From Dipodascopsis uninucleata var. uninucleata (taxonomy: Eukaryota > Ascomycota > Lipomycetes > Lipomycetales > Lipomycetaceae), in contig JAJLTO010000011.1 in the NCBI GenBank assembly GCA_030568195.1, positions 310,001-374,000 of the forward strand: a DNA stretch of 64,000 nucleotides, written 5' to 3'. Shown here one piece after another: positions 45,043-58,147 of this stretch. The notes beneath the pieces were generated by a model. That model saw only the letters and a list, made by a program, of their open reading frames with translations, did no database searches and had not been told where the DNA came from. Each line of letters starts with the position of its first letter. The first letter of the stretch is position 1. The position numbers were made by a program, and so were the translations under genes.

Positions 45043-46717
45043 ATGTTGAAGTTAACCTTCCTCGCCAGGCAGGCATTGAAAAACTCCGCTTGGAGACAAC
45101 AGAGAACATCATCCAGTCTGCTAAATCGATTGGGTGACCGAAATTTCAGATCATGTGCTGTTAGCCGTGAGATTGAGGGTCAAGAAGAGCCTTTAGGTTC
45201 CATGTTTGCTACCACAAAGCTTAACGAGCTTACGGATGAGCCGTTGACTAACAGTTTCAACAAGCGTATGAATATATTTTGTTTGGTTATTTTTGGAGTT
45301 GGAATAGGAAGGTGAGCCTAATTGAAGAAAGGTGAATGGATGCTAATTAAGCCGGGGTTAATTCCCTTCGCTTTATATAGAGAACGCACAGGACATTGAA
45401 GACATGAGAAAACGAAAAGTTCGTGCTTTTACAGTAAACTTTGGTCCCCAGCATCCTGCTGCCCACGGTGTGTTGAGATTGATCTTGGAACTTCATGGCG
45501 AGGAAATTTTGCGATCTGATCCTCATGTTGGATTGTTACACAGAGGAACTGAGAAGCTGATAGGTATATGAATTGTCGATGAGAACAATGTAAATTACTA
45601 GATACTAACACAAGTCTAATCTAATACATGCAGAGTACAAGACATATCTTCAAGCACTTCCTTACTTCGACCGTCTCGACTATGTATGTTTTTCATCTAA
45701 ATGATATGCTTTAATTAATTGTTATGAAAGCTAACTAATTACTTTAAGGTTTCCATGATGTCGAATGAGCAAGTTTTTGCTCTCGCTACCGAGAAGCTCC
45801 TTAATATAGACATTCCATTACGTGCTAAGTATATTCGTGTTTTGTTCGCAGAAATCTCACGTGTCTTGAACCATTTGATGAGTGTTCTTTCTCATGCTAT
45901 GGATGTTGGTGCCTTGACGCCTTTCTTGTGGGGTATGGAGGAACGTGAGAAGCTTATGGAGTTTTATGAGCGTGTGTCTGGAGCTCGTCTCCATGCTGCT
46001 TATGTTCGTCCCGGTGGTGTTTCTCAGGATCTTCCGGCTGGTCTCTTGGACGATATTTATATGTGGGCAACACAGTTCGGTGACCGTGTCGATGAAGTCG
46101 AAGAGATGTTAACTGATAATCGTATCTGGAAAATGCGAACTGTCGATGTTGGTATCATGACTGCAGAAGAAGCTTTAAATTACTCTTTCAGTGGTGTCAT
46201 GCTTCGTGGTTCCGGCGTTCTTTATGATATTCGGAAGAACCAGCCATACGATGCATATGAGTTCATTGATTTCGACATCCCTGTCGGAAGCAAGGGTGAT
46301 TGCTATGATCGATACCTTATCCGAATGGCTGAGTTCAGACAATCCTTGAGAATTATTCACCAGTGCTTGAACGATATGCCTGCTGGTCCTGTCAAGGTTG
46401 AAGATTTCAAAATTAGTCCACCGCCTCGTGCTCTTATGAAGGAGGATATGGAAAGTTTAATTCATCACTTTTTGCTCTTCACCAAGGGCTACTGTGTTCC
46501 ACCAGGAGAGACTTACACTGCTATCGAGGCCCCCAAGGGAGAAATGGGTGTCTATGTTGTTTCTGATGGAACCGAGAGACCATACCGATGTAAGATTCGG
46601 GCTCCAGGTTTCGCTCATCTTGCTGGGTTCGATCATATTTCTAGAGGTCACTTCTTGCCAGACGCAGTTGCCATCATTGGCACCATGGACTTGGTTTTCG
46701 GTGAAGTGGACCGTTAA
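45043..46717 (+). CDS. Complex I 49-kDa subunit (NDUFS2/Nuo49)
   Basis: Core subunit of mitochondrial NADH:ubiquinone oxidoreductase; it lines the quinone pocket next to NDUFS7. Exons 45043-45265, 45381-45563, 45634-45683 and 45749-46717; 474 residues. The N-terminal 60 residues are a presequence ([20 protein letters not shown]). Then [20 protein letters not shown] (the quinone-site histidine loop), [20 protein letters not shown], and the end [12 protein letters not shown] are typical. The donor of intron 1 (C|GTATGA at 45266) is chosen because it restores the frame; a GTGAGC at 45312 would not. Confidence 0.96.
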
Positions 46718-47189
46718 ATTTTATCTCACTGACTAGTTGGTTAGTTTTTTTGTGTTTGAGTATTTTAAAGAAGTCTTTATTGTTTTATTTATTTATTCTT
46801 TCTCTTTATTATAACTATTATTATTGTTATTATTTAGTTCATCTTTCTAAATGAGTTAATCTTATGTACAGTCGTTGATTAACGCGATACATTTTACGAG
46901 GAAGAGATACTAATTTTAGATAGATAACAAATATATCGTCTCTTGCATCTAATATCTCATTATTTTGGTACCCCATACGCTTAGAAAATAGATGATTGTA
47001 GTTGTAGTAGGAAAAAGGTAACCTTGTGCACTGAAGCTATTGATGATGTTTGGGCAATGTATTCAATTTTCTTACCACTAGAATACGCGTGTAAGCTTTG
47101 AACCTCATTTAGCAGGGAAAAGTAGCTCATTATCATTGCTACTCATCACAATTTGGCAATGCTATTCTGAATTAATATATTTGACCGGC
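46718..47189. other. Intergenic, tandem genes
   Basis: 3' flank of NDUFS2 and promoter of the dynamitin gene. It contains one ACGCGT at 47095-47100, compatible with chance. Confidence 0.45.
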
Positions 47190-48493
47190 ATGCCTACAGA
47201 TCATAAGTGTTTTTCCCTTCCAGACGTGGTAAGCTTGATATTTTATTTTGACATGATGAGAATTCTTTCTGGGCGCTAATAGTGCTAATGAGCTATCTTC
47301 AAAGGATCCCTCGTCGCAAGATGTATTCGAAACTCCAGATTTACCTGAAAATGTAGGTATTAGAATGAAATATTTCTTTGAAATTCGCTTATAATAGCTA
47401 TTATAGGATGGCTCTCTAGAGTTCATGGCAGAAGAAGAGCCGAATGAAGATATCGACTACTCGCATATATCAACAGATGCAGCACGGGAAAGGTTTTTGA
47501 ATAAAACTCTCAAAGCATCTGTTAGAAGCGATCCAATCAACGAAATTAGTATTTCTGAGTCGATTGATATGCGTATTGCAAGATTGCAAAAGGAAGTAAA
47601 AGAGTTAACGACAGAAGTGGAGGAGATGCAGCAGTCTAATGCAAATGAACAACACCAAGATGTTCAACAAGATCTAATCACGAAACTGGCATCATCCCTA
47701 GAGTTGCTTACTCAATCAAGAAGATCAGAGGATATAATTTCGAAAACTATAGCATTATTAGGATTTAAACCGGAATCCGGTCTTGGTAATTCACACCATG
47801 GCGATAATTTCAGTCCAGCAACAAATGAAGATAAGGTAAGTTGAATTTTTTTTGCTAAACTACATGTAACTGTGCCGCTTATATATCATGCAGAGCTTCT
47901 ATATAGATATCAAAAAATACAATGATATGACGATAACTCTGGATGAACGGCTATCGAAACTCGAGAAGCTACTGGGTAACCCCTCGACTCTAAAATATCA
48001 GCGGAGTATCCATAAATCGATTTATGAACAGCCCGTCATACCTACTTTACTATCGATGTCCCAGAAATTGTCTGTGATAACTCAATCACCAGAGAAGTTG
48101 GACCCCATGCTACAGAAAATAAAGGAGCACCTGAACTCTGTAGATAGTCTTAGATCCGCTTCTGAATTGGACGGACAGGGGGAAGTCATAGAAAAGATCC
48201 GAGCGCTCTATAACTCACTTTCTTCGGTTGAACGTTTATCTGACATTGTTCCACCTTTAATTGATAGACTACAATCATTACAATATGTCCATATAGAGGC
48301 AGAACAGACCGTTACCAATACTAAAGATTTGTATCAGCGAGTAGCTTCTTTGAATTCCTCTATTACAAAATGGCAAGATAATTTGGAGAGCGCAGAAAAG
48401 AAGGTTCTTGCACTAGAGAAGCGTGAGAAGGAAAATCTGCAGTCTATTCGCGACTGGATTGAGAAATTGGAAGATCAAATAAACCAGTTATAA
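47190..48493 (+). CDS. DCTN2: Dynamitin (dynactin subunit 2, p50)
   Basis: Dynactin shoulder subunit needed for dynein cargo transport and nuclear migration. Exons 47190-47228, 47305-47352, 47407-47835 and 47894-48493; 371 residues. The acceptor at 47304 is preferred because it gives LPDVDPSSQDVFETPDLPEN, which aligns residue for residue with the conserved N-terminus (LPGIA..PDVYETSDLPE). An in-frame alternative acceptor at 47292 would add four residues. The rest is coiled coil (MRIARLQKEVKELTTEVEEM; DERLSKLEKLLG; KLEDQINQL at the end). Confidence 0.92.
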
Positions 48494-49260
48494 GGTCTTT
48501 GAGCTTAAAGGACTCCTCTGAATTATTGTAGGTACAATGGTTGATATTAAAATCCAGTGAATCTAGTTCACTACGAAGAAACACTGATTGTTTTTGGGAT
48601 TCAAGTCATTCAGTTGGCTTGCCTGTCTATCATCGTCCTGGCAGTATTTTCGATAGAACTAAAATAAGTATACAATGGCCAAGTCGTAAATATTATGTGC
48701 TTTTCACACTCGAATACATTTTGTAGTTATCCGCTACTTTAGTTTACTATAGTGTCCTTATCCTCCTTCACTTTCAATCCAGATTAGTATCGTTTTATTA
48801 TTCATTTCTTACCTACCATCTAGTATAGTATCTCTTTATTCAATTGTCTTTTTTTACGATACTGAAAATATGATCTGAACTATACAATTGCTTTCGTGTA
48901 TACGCCAAATACTAAAGCAAAAGCCAAACCCAGAGAAGGCCGCTAGATACATTCTATATTTTAGTGAGAACTCGAGAGCACTAAAATTGTATGTCAGAAA
49001 TCACTCCTTAACAAAAATATTCAACATCGATCTTGTATTTTAATAAAATTTCACTTATTCATTCCATCTATCTAGAGAACCAAGCACTCTCCACAGATCA
49101 TTGGCCTTTGTAACTGCTTTGAGAGTATTTTGAGGCTCGCCAATCGTACTTAGCTCACATACTAAACTGATAGGAACTAGCTCTTTTCACGACAATTTCC
49201 AAGCACCAACGTGCAAAGAATTTCGCCTACCGGTTTATACCGACAACGCAGCATAAAGTT
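48494..49260. other. Intergenic, tandem genes
   Basis: 0.77 kb of AT-rich flank. A 61-codon open frame at 48541-48726 starts without ATG support and is not protein-like. Confidence 0.45.
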
Positions 49261-51046
49261 ATGGAGGATCTAACGGCAGAAAGTGGAGAGCGTATGAACG
49301 ACAAGGAAAAAGGTAAATAACATCGTAACAGATCGTATTACTTATGAGACTACCGAGTAGGTTCATCGAAAAGACTATATTCCTAGCGACAGGTAGATCA
49401 GGTAGAAGCTTCTGGGAGGACGACGAGCGCGTGTATTCCAGTTTACTTCTTCTGATACTTGGATACTTGTTGCTCATAGCGAAGCGGTAGAAAAGAGGCG
49501 AGGATTTAATATCGCGCATTAATTAACAAACCTATTTACATTTTGCAAGACAGCTAACGGAAATTCACTATATCATAATTCTATAGACCTGAGAGAAAAT
49601 GCTAACACTATAAAAGACAAAGAAAATGTGAAGCAAGCGGAAAATCAAGCGACAAGGGAAGTAGATTCTCTGTCGCCGCTTAAATCTCCCGTACCGTCCA
49701 GTAAGAAAGGAACGGCGATGAAAAAAGTCACTAAGAATGGAATCACAACATATAGTAATACTAATACTCCGGCCAATAGTCACGATACCAGTTCCCACAG
49801 CAGTAGTAACAATAATAACAACGGCAAAACATCTAATTCATTAAAGAAAAAATCAATGAAACACAAGATTGATACTCCTGAGCAGGACGATGAGCAGGAT
49901 GGTGATGCTTATGATGAAGATGATGACTTGGACCGGTCACTTCCCAGTACCGAGTCGGTTTTCACAGTTGTCCGAAAGAACACAAATGGTCACGACAATG
50001 CAAGGAAACGAAAACGTAGTAGCGAGGCGTCAAAATCGATTAAATCTGATTTGGAGGATTCAAATGATTATGAAGTTTATCCTAAGGATACATGGGACAA
50101 GCTGGAAAGATTTAGAAATTTCGTGGTCGGCGATGAAAGGTTTACGGTCGGAGATTTTGTCTTCGTAAATCACAGTAACATCGTTTCTGAAAACATTATC
50201 CTGTCTGATCCTACAAAATACTGGATAGGTCGCGTTCTAGAAATCCGCGCAAGTGATGCTAGTCATGTGTATATTCGACTCTTTTGGATGTATTGGCCGA
50301 ATGAGCTACCGAATGGTCGGCAGTACGTATTTTTTAACTTCATAGCTCGCTATCAAATAACCTTCCCTAAAGCATATTGTTGATTACTAACGAAATAAAC
50401 ATAGATACTATCATGGAAAAAAAGAATTGGTGGCTTCAAACCATATGGATGTTATAGATGCAATGACTGTCGCGGGTAAGGCACTCGTGTCGCACTGGTT
50501 AGAACTAGACGATGACGACAGGCTAAACGATTTGTTCTGGCGCCAGTTCTATGATTCTTATACTGGAGAACTTAAGGTTAGTATATTTATAGAGGGTGAT
50601 TCGTTTCTGGAGCATATATCTACAATCTTTCTGCGTGGTTGCTCTGCGTTCGGTAGAATGATTTTTGATGATTTGCGTTTGATACAGTAGGCATAGGTTT
50701 ACTAATATTTATTCAAACATAGCCAATACGAAAGCATTGTAAATGTCAGCGTTTCTATAATCCAGATTCAACGATGATATGGTGCAATAACTGTAGTACT
50801 TGGCTGCATGAGTCATGTGTGATTGAGGACTTACAGAGGACGTACAAAGACGACATCAAGGATGACCAGAACAAGAAGAAATCGAAGCGTACAAGTAAGC
50901 GAAGCAACAATGAGCTAAATGCATCCACAAGCTCAATTGAGATAGAAGCAGGTGATACAACTGTAGCTGCTCATCTTACTTTGAAGGATGGTTCTAGGAA
51001 AGAAGTTCCTGTGGTTTGTCTTAAATGCAGAAAGCAAATTGAATAG
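49261..51046 (+). CDS. BAH-PHD chromatin reader, EPR-1-like
   Basis: Exons 49261-49312, 49587-50322, 50405-50576 and 50723-51046 give 427 residues. Residues 1-185 are disordered, with an Asn run, an acidic patch and NLS-like KKKSMKHK and RKRKRSS. The BAH domain is at about 185-320: RFTVGDFVFVNHSN, KYWIGRVLEIRA, YIRLFWMYWPNELPNGRQYY, HGKKELVASNHMDVID. The PHD finger is at about 325-415 with a C4HC3 pattern (CKC, CNNC, WLHESC, CLKC) interrupted by a Lys/Ser-rich loop. Among fungal proteins this order is that of Neurospora EPR-1, a reader of H3K27 methylation in facultative heterochromatin. Functional equivalence is inference. Intron 1 (274 nt) is the longest intron in the window. Confidence 0.88.
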
Positions 51047-51736
51047 ATATCTCTGGTTTTAATTCGCCATTATTTGTCTTATATAGAATCGGTCTCGTAC
51101 AATTTCTCTACTATCAACGAACTATGGTTAATAATATAACTGCTGCTTTAGTTCTGCACTTTAATTCCTATTGGTCTGAAGAAAATATAGGAGTGTTACG
51201 GTAGAGCATTATACTGCTCCAGGTCGATGTTTTACTTTCGTCCCGACAGTAGCTACTTGTATCTTATTTGAATCTTTTGATTGTTATACCGAATGGCTAT
51301 TTTCCTCATTTCTGTATGTCTATTTAGCAGGTGGATATTTTCTGTATGCTAGTGTATAATAATAATAATCACTAAATAATGTATAATTATTAACATGTGT
51401 AGTATTATTTCTGTAATTATTGGACCTTTTCACATGGGTAACCCTTTGGGTTAGGAGTATATTATGTGACTGGAACTAAATCGCAAAAAAAAGATTGCCA
51501 ACTTTTTTTAAGTCTTCTTAGAACAGATGGAAGTTTGGACTTATGGATTATAATTAGGCAGAAAAACGCTACACGACTAAATTCATAAGGCGTGGTATAC
51601 GATTGACCTGTTTGCATGTCAGTTTGACACTTTTTAGGTGCTCGTATCGCGACTTGTTTACTACAGGGAAAATTCGGATATCCCGCTGAAGTTCCAGCAC
51701 CGCTACATTCAATCAGTGTCTTTTGTTGATTCCAGA
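51047..51736. other. Intergenic, tandem genes
   Basis: AT-rich, with a short AAT-repeat tract near 51358. Nothing else was seen. Confidence 0.45.
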
Positions 51737-53139
51737 ATGCCAGATGATCAAACAAATAGTCAAGAGGCTAATAACAGTAGATCTGGCCTCGTTTACAGGT
51801 TGAGAAGAGAAGAAGATGAGAATGAAGACAGCGAGAGCAGGGCTATTCGGAAACAGGTCGAGTCGCAGCTCTTTCTGAGTACATCGCCATTGTCACCGCC
51901 ACCTCTTCGCGCGATTATGCATAATATTTCGAGTCATGAAGTAGGAGATAATATCGATATTCATGAGCCATCATCAGGAGAAGCTGACGATGAAGGAATT
52001 AGTGGCGATCACACTGAAAGGTTTGATGAGCAGAGGGAGGAAGACTTGGACATGGATGATGTGGAAGTTAAGGACCAAGTAAGACCATCACGATTAGCTG
52101 ATGCTCTCACAAAAGAAAGGTTACTGGCATCTCCACCCTCTACACCGTCACATTCTGCTGGGGAGCATTTTGATAGTCCATATACACAGCATTCTCAAAA
52201 GAGCAACATTTACAAGCTGTCACAAGGCACACAAATGAAACAGTATCAACACCAGCATTTTCCTCAAGAGGGAAGCTACAGTCATAACGGCGAAGTATGG
52301 CATGGCATCAGTACAACGCAAGAGAGCATTCGTAATGGCCTGACGGTTAGTAATACAAGCAGTGCAGATTACTCGCATATATCAAGCAGCCGAATGTCGT
52401 CTTCCATCAGCTCAATAACAAATTTTTTTGATCGTCCAGAAACTAGATTGCTAGTACCACCCCTGAACTTCGCTATGGTTGCTTCTGGAATATATAGAAG
52501 TGGACATCCGTTACCTATAAATTTCCCATTTCTTGAAAGACTGAAACTTAAGACAATCATATATCTTGGAGAAAATGAGCTACGACAAGTGAACCAAGAA
52601 TGGGCTGACAAGAATGGTATTAGAGTCTATCATTTTAAAATGGAAAGCTGTAAACTTCCATTTATAGAAAATGATCCGAAAGCTATAGAATCGGCACTAG
52701 AGATTGTAGCTGACTCTCGAAATTTTCCTATATTGATGCATTCAAATAAAGGCAAACATCGTGTGGGTGTTTTGGTGGGCGCCATGCGTAAACTTCTTCA
52801 GAGGTATGTTGTTTATCACCGAACTCTGAAGTTCGCTAATATTCGTCGAGCCGATTCATATTGGAAGCTTACAAATGATTTGTATAGATGGAATTTAGCT
52901 AGCATATTCGATGAATACAGCCAATTTGCTGCTGGAAAGGAAGACAGTGATATTGAGGTACTACATTACATGGCAAATATCACAGTCATTTGCCATGTTT
53001 TACTTTAGAATTGTTTGTTTCAAAGTTTCCAAGCTTTTTTTATTACTTATTTGCTAACTTGCTCTATTAGTTTATCGAGATATTTAATGTGAATTTACAA
53101 TACGAGCAACGATATGCACCAGTCTGGCTCCGACCATAA
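51737..53139 (+). CDS. OCA2: Oca2-like atypical dual-specificity pseudophosphatase
   Basis: PFA-DSP family, related to Siw14, which cleaves inositol pyrophosphates; in yeast Oca2 acts in the Oca complex. Exons 51737-52803, 52888-52957 and 53071-53139; 401 residues. The open frame begins at GTG 51638, but the first ATG is at 51737 (MPDDQTNSQ). The N-terminal 250 residues are disordered and acidic. The domain begins VPPLNFAMVASGIYRSGHPL and contains the signature HSNKGKHRVG, with Ser336 where active members have Cys. Yeast Oca2 as I recall it has the same Ser. Intron 1 (84 nt) is in frame without a stop. Exon 3 restores DIEFIEIFNVNLQ, matching the family, so reading through at 52957 is judged wrong. 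Confidence 0.88.
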
Positions 53140-54001
53140 TCATATGGTATATAAACTTAGAGATATGGCAAGGATTATAGTGCTCGTGTATTCATTTTGT
53201 TACACACAAAAATAGTTTTGAATTTTCTCATGGGTTTGTTGTAAGATGTATAATTAGGTTAATGGAGTGATTTATATTGTGTTCAGATTCAGAAGTTCAG
53301 AATAGCTGATAGATCTGACCCGTTTGCTTAGAAGATATATGAAACAGAATAGCTAGCTGTATTAGTTTTGCCAATGTGCGGAAACATGAAATTAGAATAT
53401 CGAGTTCATGCAATACGTGGTTAACAGTCCGAATAAAAGAATGAATCCGAATCTTTAGATCAGCTTTGCTAGTGGATATAGGGCTAAATTGCTGAGTATA
53501 TGTATATATATTCTAGAATGGTATCTTATTATTGGTCTGGTATCCATATTAGCCCATCTATAATAACTCTGTCGTGCTCATTTTCCATTTCCTCCTACAT
53601 TATACTATGAAACTTATATTGAAAAATATGGTGCTGTGGGAACTATGTTTATGTTTGATTGTATTTGCTCTCAGGTTTTGAGTGCAATGAGCCTACTCCA
53701 TATAAACAGGATTAATATATGCGTCGTATTCGGATGTGTCTCGTATTCACAATACCCTAAACTGTAGATAATGCTCACGCTAAAACCCTTAAAGCTGGAT
53801 TATTCACTGATCAGGTGCTTGGTAAGTCAGAATTTCCGTTTATATCGTAACGGTAACTTAAGTATTTTTGAAGTGGGCAGCGTCTTTGAAACTAAAAACT
53901 AGGAATTGAACGCATCTTGACAAGAATTACGACTCAATATAGTTTTAAGTGTTTTATTGAATTCAATAGCGGAATTATTACTGCAGATTGGGGTGTAGAT
54001 T
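53140..54001. other. Intergenic, tandem genes
   Basis: 0.86 kb upstream of the squalene synthase gene. No exon, sterol element or repeat could be supported. Confidence 0.45.
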
Positions 54002-55631
54002 ATGTCGAAATTTCTGGAACTTATATTACATCCAAGCGAATTACGCGCTGCTGTTCAGTGGTAAGTATACCCCGTAGTTCATTGTTTAGGACTAGGGAGA
54101 ATATATAGCTTGCTGGCCATGATAGTGCGTTATAGGAAAACCTCTCTTTTTAATAGAGATACATGTGTGATATGAATAGATGAACTCTCTATATAAAGTG
54201 CATGATTTGGAATACCACATACTAAGGCTTTTAATCGTCTAGGAAAATATGGCATGAGCCTATGTATCCTCGGGACCCCTCTAAAGAGTCAGACTCAATG
54301 AAGCGATGCTTCGAGTTATTGCAACACACCTCCAGAAGTTTCTCCGTAGTTATCTTGGAACTGGAGCCAGAGATGAGGAATGCTGTATGTAATGAATTGC
54401 TGGGTTTGAAAGCTATGCTTGGAAATTTAAAGCCCGCATGTTGAACTAACCTTAAGTTTTTGCTCTGTAGGTAATGATTTTCTACGTTATCCTTCGTGGT
54501 CTCGATACAATTGAAGATGATATGACGATTCCAAATAGTGTTAAGTTACCTTTACTACGATCTTTTCATGAGAAACTATTTGAAAAGGGGTGGACATATC
54601 ATGAAAGTAAAGAGAAAGATAGTATTGTATTGGAAGAGTTCGACAAGGTTACCGAGGAGTTCAGTCTATTAAAACCGATTTACCAGGAGATTATTGCTGA
54701 TATTACCAAGCGCATGGGAAATGGAATGGCTGATTATTGTGCTGATGACGAATTTAACAAAATTGGAGTCGACACTATCAAGGATTATGATCTCTATTGC
54801 TACTATGTTGCTGGAATTGTTGGCGAGGGAATGACTAGGCTCTCTGTTGCAGGTGGTAAAGCTGATCCAAGACTGTTGGATAATCCTCAATTGCATATCT
54901 CCATGGGTTTATTTCTACAGAAGAACAACATTATTCGTGACTATCATGAAGATTTACTTGATAATCGAAGATTTTGGCCTAAGGAGATATGGGGTAAGTA
55001 TGCGGATTCTATGGATGATTTTGTCAAGCCAGAGATGGAGCAGGCAGGTATTTTCTGCTTGAGTGAACTGGTTGCCAACGCACTTGAGCATGTTCCAGAC
55101 TGTCTTCAATACCTTACGGGAATTAAAGAACAGACTCTTTTTAATTTCTGTGCTATTCCCCAAGTAATGGCTATCGCTACCTTGGAATTGGTGTTTCAGA
55201 ATCCAAAGGTTTTAACTGGTCATGTCAAGATCAGAAAGGGAACTTCTGTTTCGCTGATAATGAGAGCGACTAGCATCCGCTCTACTTTTGAAATCTTCCA
55301 GGAATACACTCACAGAATTCACAGTAGGAATAAACCAAATGATCCTAATTATATGAGAATTGAAATTGCCTGTGGAAAGATTGATCAGTTTGTAGAGTCT
55401 GTCTTTCCAACGCCTGACGAATCAGCTATCGAGGCGAAGAAGTCTGACAAGCCTGACGAGCCCATTAATAAAAAGGAGCTTCTCTCGATTATTGCAGTTT
55501 TTGTTTCTGTTCTACTTTTTACTACAGGTCTCATGTGTGGTATTGCCTATTTGTTTGGTGCGCGTTTCGATCTTGCTTTCAAAAGCTTGACCTCTGGACT
55601 TGGGTCAAACAGCGTTCGTGATGAATTATAG
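54002..55631 (+). CDS. ERG9: Squalene synthase (Erg9)
   Basis: Condenses two farnesyl diphosphates to squalene using NADPH, the first committed step of ergosterol synthesis, on the ER membrane. Exons 54002-54060, 54243-54384 and 54471-55631; 453 residues (yeast 444). Both aspartate-rich motifs are present: DTIEDD at 79-84 and DYHED at 224-228. Other markers are CFELLQHTSRSFSVVI and YCYYVAGIVGEG. The C-terminal anchor is a hydrophobic segment (LLSIIAVFVSVLLFTTGLMC). Confidence 0.97.
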
Positions 55632-56385
55632 AAGGCAAGATGACAAATCGTCTATTAAATGTTTTATTGTTTGATTGTCTGTTTGAGTTATACTGGTATT
55701 AGAAATAATTATCGCCTCTGTTAGCCAGGTTCTTTTGATCGGCTTTTAATCCGTATAAGTTTTAGAAAACTTCTTGCGTTTCAAGGCTAGACGAATATTG
55801 AACAGTTGTGTATTTGGTTCTTGATTTGCTGTGCCATATTTTGGTTTTATTTATTCTCTTTCTTATATAATAAAATCGCGAGCATTAGCTCTTCGTTTCT
55901 CGATCTACTTGTTTTTTATTTTTTTTAATTGGTTTCGTCTAGTGCTGTTTAAAAATGCTATGTGAACTATCTCTTAATAAATTCAATCACGACGGTGTTG
56001 TCTATTCTCTGGCTTGAATTCGAGAAGCATGCATTCTACATATAATTTCATTGCTAAATAGCCACAGGGCTACACAATAGCGAATATTGAGTCTTTATTA
56101 CAAAAGAACTAGTTGCTAGCGCAAATCAAAAGTGTATTATAACCTAGGCAAATTTTCCTTCTAACATATTGTTGATTCGTTAATAATATAAAGTAATTGA
56201 TCCATAAAATGGACTAATGGCTAACAACTCCCAGTAAAGAGAAGGAGGAAAAGTAAAAGATTTTCATTTAGTGTCTAAGAGGTGATTATATTCAAATACG
56301 ATTCCTTTCGTGACCATTCATTATTTTGCTCTTCTCCTTATGAACGAATTCTCCAGCTTAATTCCAATCGTCAAAAAAAAAACTC
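55632..56385. other. Convergent intergenic spacer
   Basis: 3' flanks of ERG9 and the PIG-M gene. AT-rich, nothing else was seen. Confidence 0.5.
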
Positions 56386-57630
56386 TCATATATCTTCGAC
56401 TGCTATACCTAAGATCCAAATATTGACAACAAAAAATATTAATGTGGCGGCAAATATTCCAGGGAAAAACGTGCTATTGCCAAGGTATTCCAGCTCGAAT
56501 CCTTGTTGCAACCACAACGCTTGTGCAAGAGTCCATAGTAATCCAGCACGCAAGCCAAGCCATTTATTCTTTAACATAGCAGACGATGGTAGATAAAAAG
56601 GTAGAAGGACAATATACCACATAAAGTATTGACTCGTACATACTTTGTTAAATGTAACAAAAGCAAATGTTTGAACAAACATAGTCTTTGCCAAATCCTT
56701 CTTAGCTAGCATACATGGCAGAAATACGCCTGATATAAATAACTGAGGAATGAAAGCTAGTGAAGGATAAGTAGATTTGAGCTCAATGGACGGTATCGAC
56801 GAGATATAGAGTAGTATATTATACGGTGAGAAGTTATGACGATGATCGGATCTTGATAGATGGTGAAGATACGTATGGAGGAGAAAAGGATGTCCGTAGC
56901 TATAACAAAGATGAGGTTAGTATCAAACACCAAGAAATTGATCAAGAAAACAATCATTTCAAACTTACACATAATACATCGCACCAGTTAGCAATACAAA
57001 TGTCGCGAAACTGACCAATGCAAATTTTACTCTATCTTTGTTAACCCATCGAAACATTCCATTTCCTAAAATCTTCTCGCTGTTGTCGAGACTCCACAAA
57101 ATAGAAGGCACGTAAATAATAGGATATATTTTGAAATGAACGGCATAGCCAGCAAGAGCACCAGCGATGACTATTTTTCGACTATAAACTGCCCATAACA
57201 ACGCAATTACCATTGCTCCTAACAATCCTTCTGAACTGCCTCGAGTACTGATAGTCGCGACCATCGGATTAAGAAGCCAAACAGCAGCAAACCTGAGAGC
57301 TTGATCTTCTGGAAGACCTCTTATCTTGAAGATTCGTAGCATAAGCCACCCAGCAACTATGTCACCTAAAGCGAACAGAAGCTTTCCGAACCAAAAGTAT
57401 GTAGTAGTAGGAAGTAGCAACCATGCTAAAATAGGTGTATATCTATAAGTCGCTCTATCATATGGCGATCCACCTTGTGCCATGAACTTCGAAGCGTCTG
57501 TAAACACAAAATAGTCAATATCTGTGAACCGTATTTCTGCATGTTCATCTTGATATACGCCGTAGTAAAAAAATGCTATACGCATTAGAGCTGCAGCACC
57601 TATGAGATTTGTGGTAGTCAATTTCATCAT
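56386..57630 (-). CDS. GPI14: GPI mannosyltransferase 1 (PIG-M/Gpi14)
   Basis: ER multipass GT-C enzyme adding the first alpha-1,4 mannose to the GPI precursor. Exon 1 is 57630-56969 and exon 2 is 56899-56386; 391 residues. The lumenal DxD motif is in FTDIDYFVFTDASKF. Also typical are GGSPYDRATYRYTPILAWLL, NPMVATISTRGSSEGLL, and HFKIYPIIYVPSIL. After the splice, HTYLHHLSRSDHRHNFSPYN follows. About ten hydrophobic segments are visible. The join recreates the conserved MYYVYG segment. Confidence 0.95.
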
Positions 57631-58147
57631 AATAGGATTATTGATTCAAATATGGTTGCCAAGATTTAGTAAGGTAATAATCGAAATTCGTCCTTTAAAA
57701 TTGATGAATGATTCTTTTTCTATTGTTCTTTTTTCCTATTGTATACCAGCAAATTTTACGCTATAGAGGTCGATTTCCAATTACATCTAATGTCGCGTGT
57801 AATTGCTTTTGAGATAATTCCAATTGAAGCAGATATTTTCAATTGACTTATAAAATATTGTAAGTGATAATGACTAGAAAAACGACGTCGCGATAATCTG
57901 CCCGATACACATTAGCTCGCTCTTATTTGGCCGAGGATAACTTCGCTTAACCGTGTTTAGCCAATTGTTGGTCAGAAGGATGGATATCCGATCAGATATT
58001 AAATACCAGGATTCTATTAGAAGGCTTGATATGATATTCTCCTATCGATATTTCGCTGAACCGTCAAAAGATGTTTGTTCTACGGAACTTGCTATCTCAT
58101 ACGGAGTCTATGACCAACAAATTAGCCCGATGCCTGCGCAATTTTAA
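57631..58147. other. Promoter side of PIG-M
   Basis: Non-coding as far as I can see; AT-rich. Confidence 0.45.

Noticed and set aside
49259-49519. 86-codon minus-strand frame
   Set aside because: Antisense to exon 1 and intron 1 of the BAH-PHD gene; it is short and its start coincides with the sense ATG region.
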